From: Halalkalibacter oceani
GTDB taxonomy: Bacteria > Bacillota > Bacilli > Bacillales > Bacillaceae_D
NCBI RefSeq assembly: GCF_023715705.1
Contig: NZ_JAMBOS010000032.1
Coordinates: 1-40,871 of the forward strand
Direction: 5' to 3'
DNA: 40,871 bases
Position 1 is the stretch's first letter, and each line of letters opens with the position of its first letter. Position numbers and translations under genes: made by a program. Positions 40,437-40,871 of the stretch are shown piece after piece. The notes beneath the pieces were generated by a model. That model was given only the letters and a program-made list of their open reading frames with translations, was not told the origin of the DNA and did not search any database.

Positions 40437-40871
40437 GAAGCAGCGAGTGGAGGCCGCGCAAGGTTGTAAAAAGCCAGAAGGAAAGCGGGTTACGTTCCAT
40501 CTGGCTGAGCGCGAGACGGAGCCGCAGCCGCTTCCATGCACATAAAAGGGTGAAGTGTCCCTTTTGCGCTGACGACGAAGCAGCGAGTGGAGCCCGCGCA
40601 AGGGTGTAAAAGCCAGAAGGAAAGCGGGCTTCTTTCCTTTTGGCTGAGCGCGAGACGGAGCCGCAGCCCGCTTCCATGCACATAAAAGGGTGAAGTGTCC
40701 CTTTTGCGCTGACGACGAAGCAGCGAGTGGAGACCGCGCAAGGTTGTAAAAGCCAGAAGGAAAGCGGGCTTCTTTCCTTTTGGCTGAGCGCGAGACGGAG
40801 CCGCAGCCCGCTTCCATGCACATAAAAGGGTGAAGTGTCCCTTTTGCGCTGACGACGAAGCAGCGAGTGGA
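40404..40871. repeat. 140-bp tandem array with hairpin modules, 3.3 copies, cut by the window end
   Basis: Units 40404-40543, 40544-40683, 40684-40823 and 40824-40871 (partial) each open with AAAAGGGTGAAGTGTCCC. Units 2 and 3 are nearly identical; unit 1 differs mainly in the hairpin. Each unit has a short AAAAGGG/CCCTTTT hairpin, a 34-nt linker beginning GAAGCAGCGAG, and a main hairpin: 40472-40506 with one mismatch in unit 1, 40611-40645 and 40751-40785 with a single G-U pair in units 2 and 3. A linker with ACGGAGCCGC follows. In reverse complement the main hairpin loop of units 2-3 is AAGCCCG, matching the loops of the modules at 8.07-8.26 kb. This stretch holds no gene I can support. Confidence 0.92.

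Noticed and set aside
40317-40823. Long reverse-strand open frames (up to about 168 codons) across the 140-bp array
   Set aside because: 140 is not a multiple of three, so one frame reads all three phases of the same unit. Openness reflects a repeat lacking stops on that strand, not a protein; no ribosome site is present and the frames overlap the dehydrogenase end.
40404-40871. Possible CRISPR array
   Set aside because: The whole 140-bp unit repeats almost without variation. There are no short repeats separated by unique spacers and no cas genes.

Overview
The window reads as chromosomal DNA of an endospore-forming Bacillaceae species. It carries spore genes (a ger-type germinant receptor, spoVAC/spoVAD/spoVAEb, dacB, spmA, spmB). 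It also keeps the gene neighbourhood known from Bacillus subtilis: ribT, ypuF-like, scpA, scpB, dacB, spmA, spmB, rluB, resABCDE. Most genes lie on the + strand with strong AGGAGG-type ribosome sites, frequent GTG/TTG starts and ATGA-type overlaps. No rRNA, tRNA, CRISPR array or transposase gene was seen.

Layout. 1-4.3 kb: a germinant-receptor operon in the unusual order small protein - B - C - A. 4.4-7.0 kb: ribT (without the rib operon), a DUF309 gene on the - strand, and scpA-scpB. 7.1-14.1 kb: a sporulation/stress island between scpB and dacB. It holds an Fe/Mn superoxide dismutase with an N-terminal extension, a two-gene - strand unit (coiled-coil membrane protein plus DUF421), a complete spoVA2mob-type operon (DUF1657, YhcN/YlaJ lipoprotein, SpoVAC, SpoVAD, SpoVAEb, DUF1657, and a DUF421+DUF1657 '2Duf' protein) and a convergent third DUF421 gene. 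14.4-16.7 kb: dacB-spmA-spmB (spore cortex and core dehydration). 16.9-23.8 kb: rluB, then resA-resB-resC (cytochrome c maturation) and resD-resE (redox two-component system). 24.1-34.4 kb: a cobalamin riboswitch with its own terminator in front of eleven tightly packed genes for corrinoid uptake and salvage (btuF, btuC, a btuD-cbiZ fusion, cbiB, cobD, cobU, cobQ, cobS, an alpha-ribazole-phosphatase-like cobC, a degenerate CobU paralogue and a PduO-type adenosyltransferase). No corrin-ring genes are present, so the operon fits salvage rather than de novo synthesis. 34.5-36.6 kb: a DMT/EamA exporter plus LacI regulator behind a promoter that carries a perfect 20-bp palindrome. 36.7-40.4 kb: a GntR regulator with acylating acetaldehyde dehydrogenase, 4-hydroxy-2-oxovalerate aldolase and a D-2-hydroxyacid dehydrogenase. 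40.4 kb to the end: an exact-period 140-bp tandem array that runs off the window.

The most unusual item is a modular hairpin repeat found at two places 32 kb apart (about 8.07-8.26 kb and 40.40-40.87 kb). Read in one orientation, each module has a GC-rich linker with GCTCCG, then a hairpin whose arms differ from copy to copy while the loop stays AANCCCG closed by GGAA/TTCC pairs, then a conserved 35-nt linker ending in GCTTC. Both groups sit directly downstream of a gene's own terminator hairpin, in the same orientation relative to that gene. I do not recognise the family from memory.
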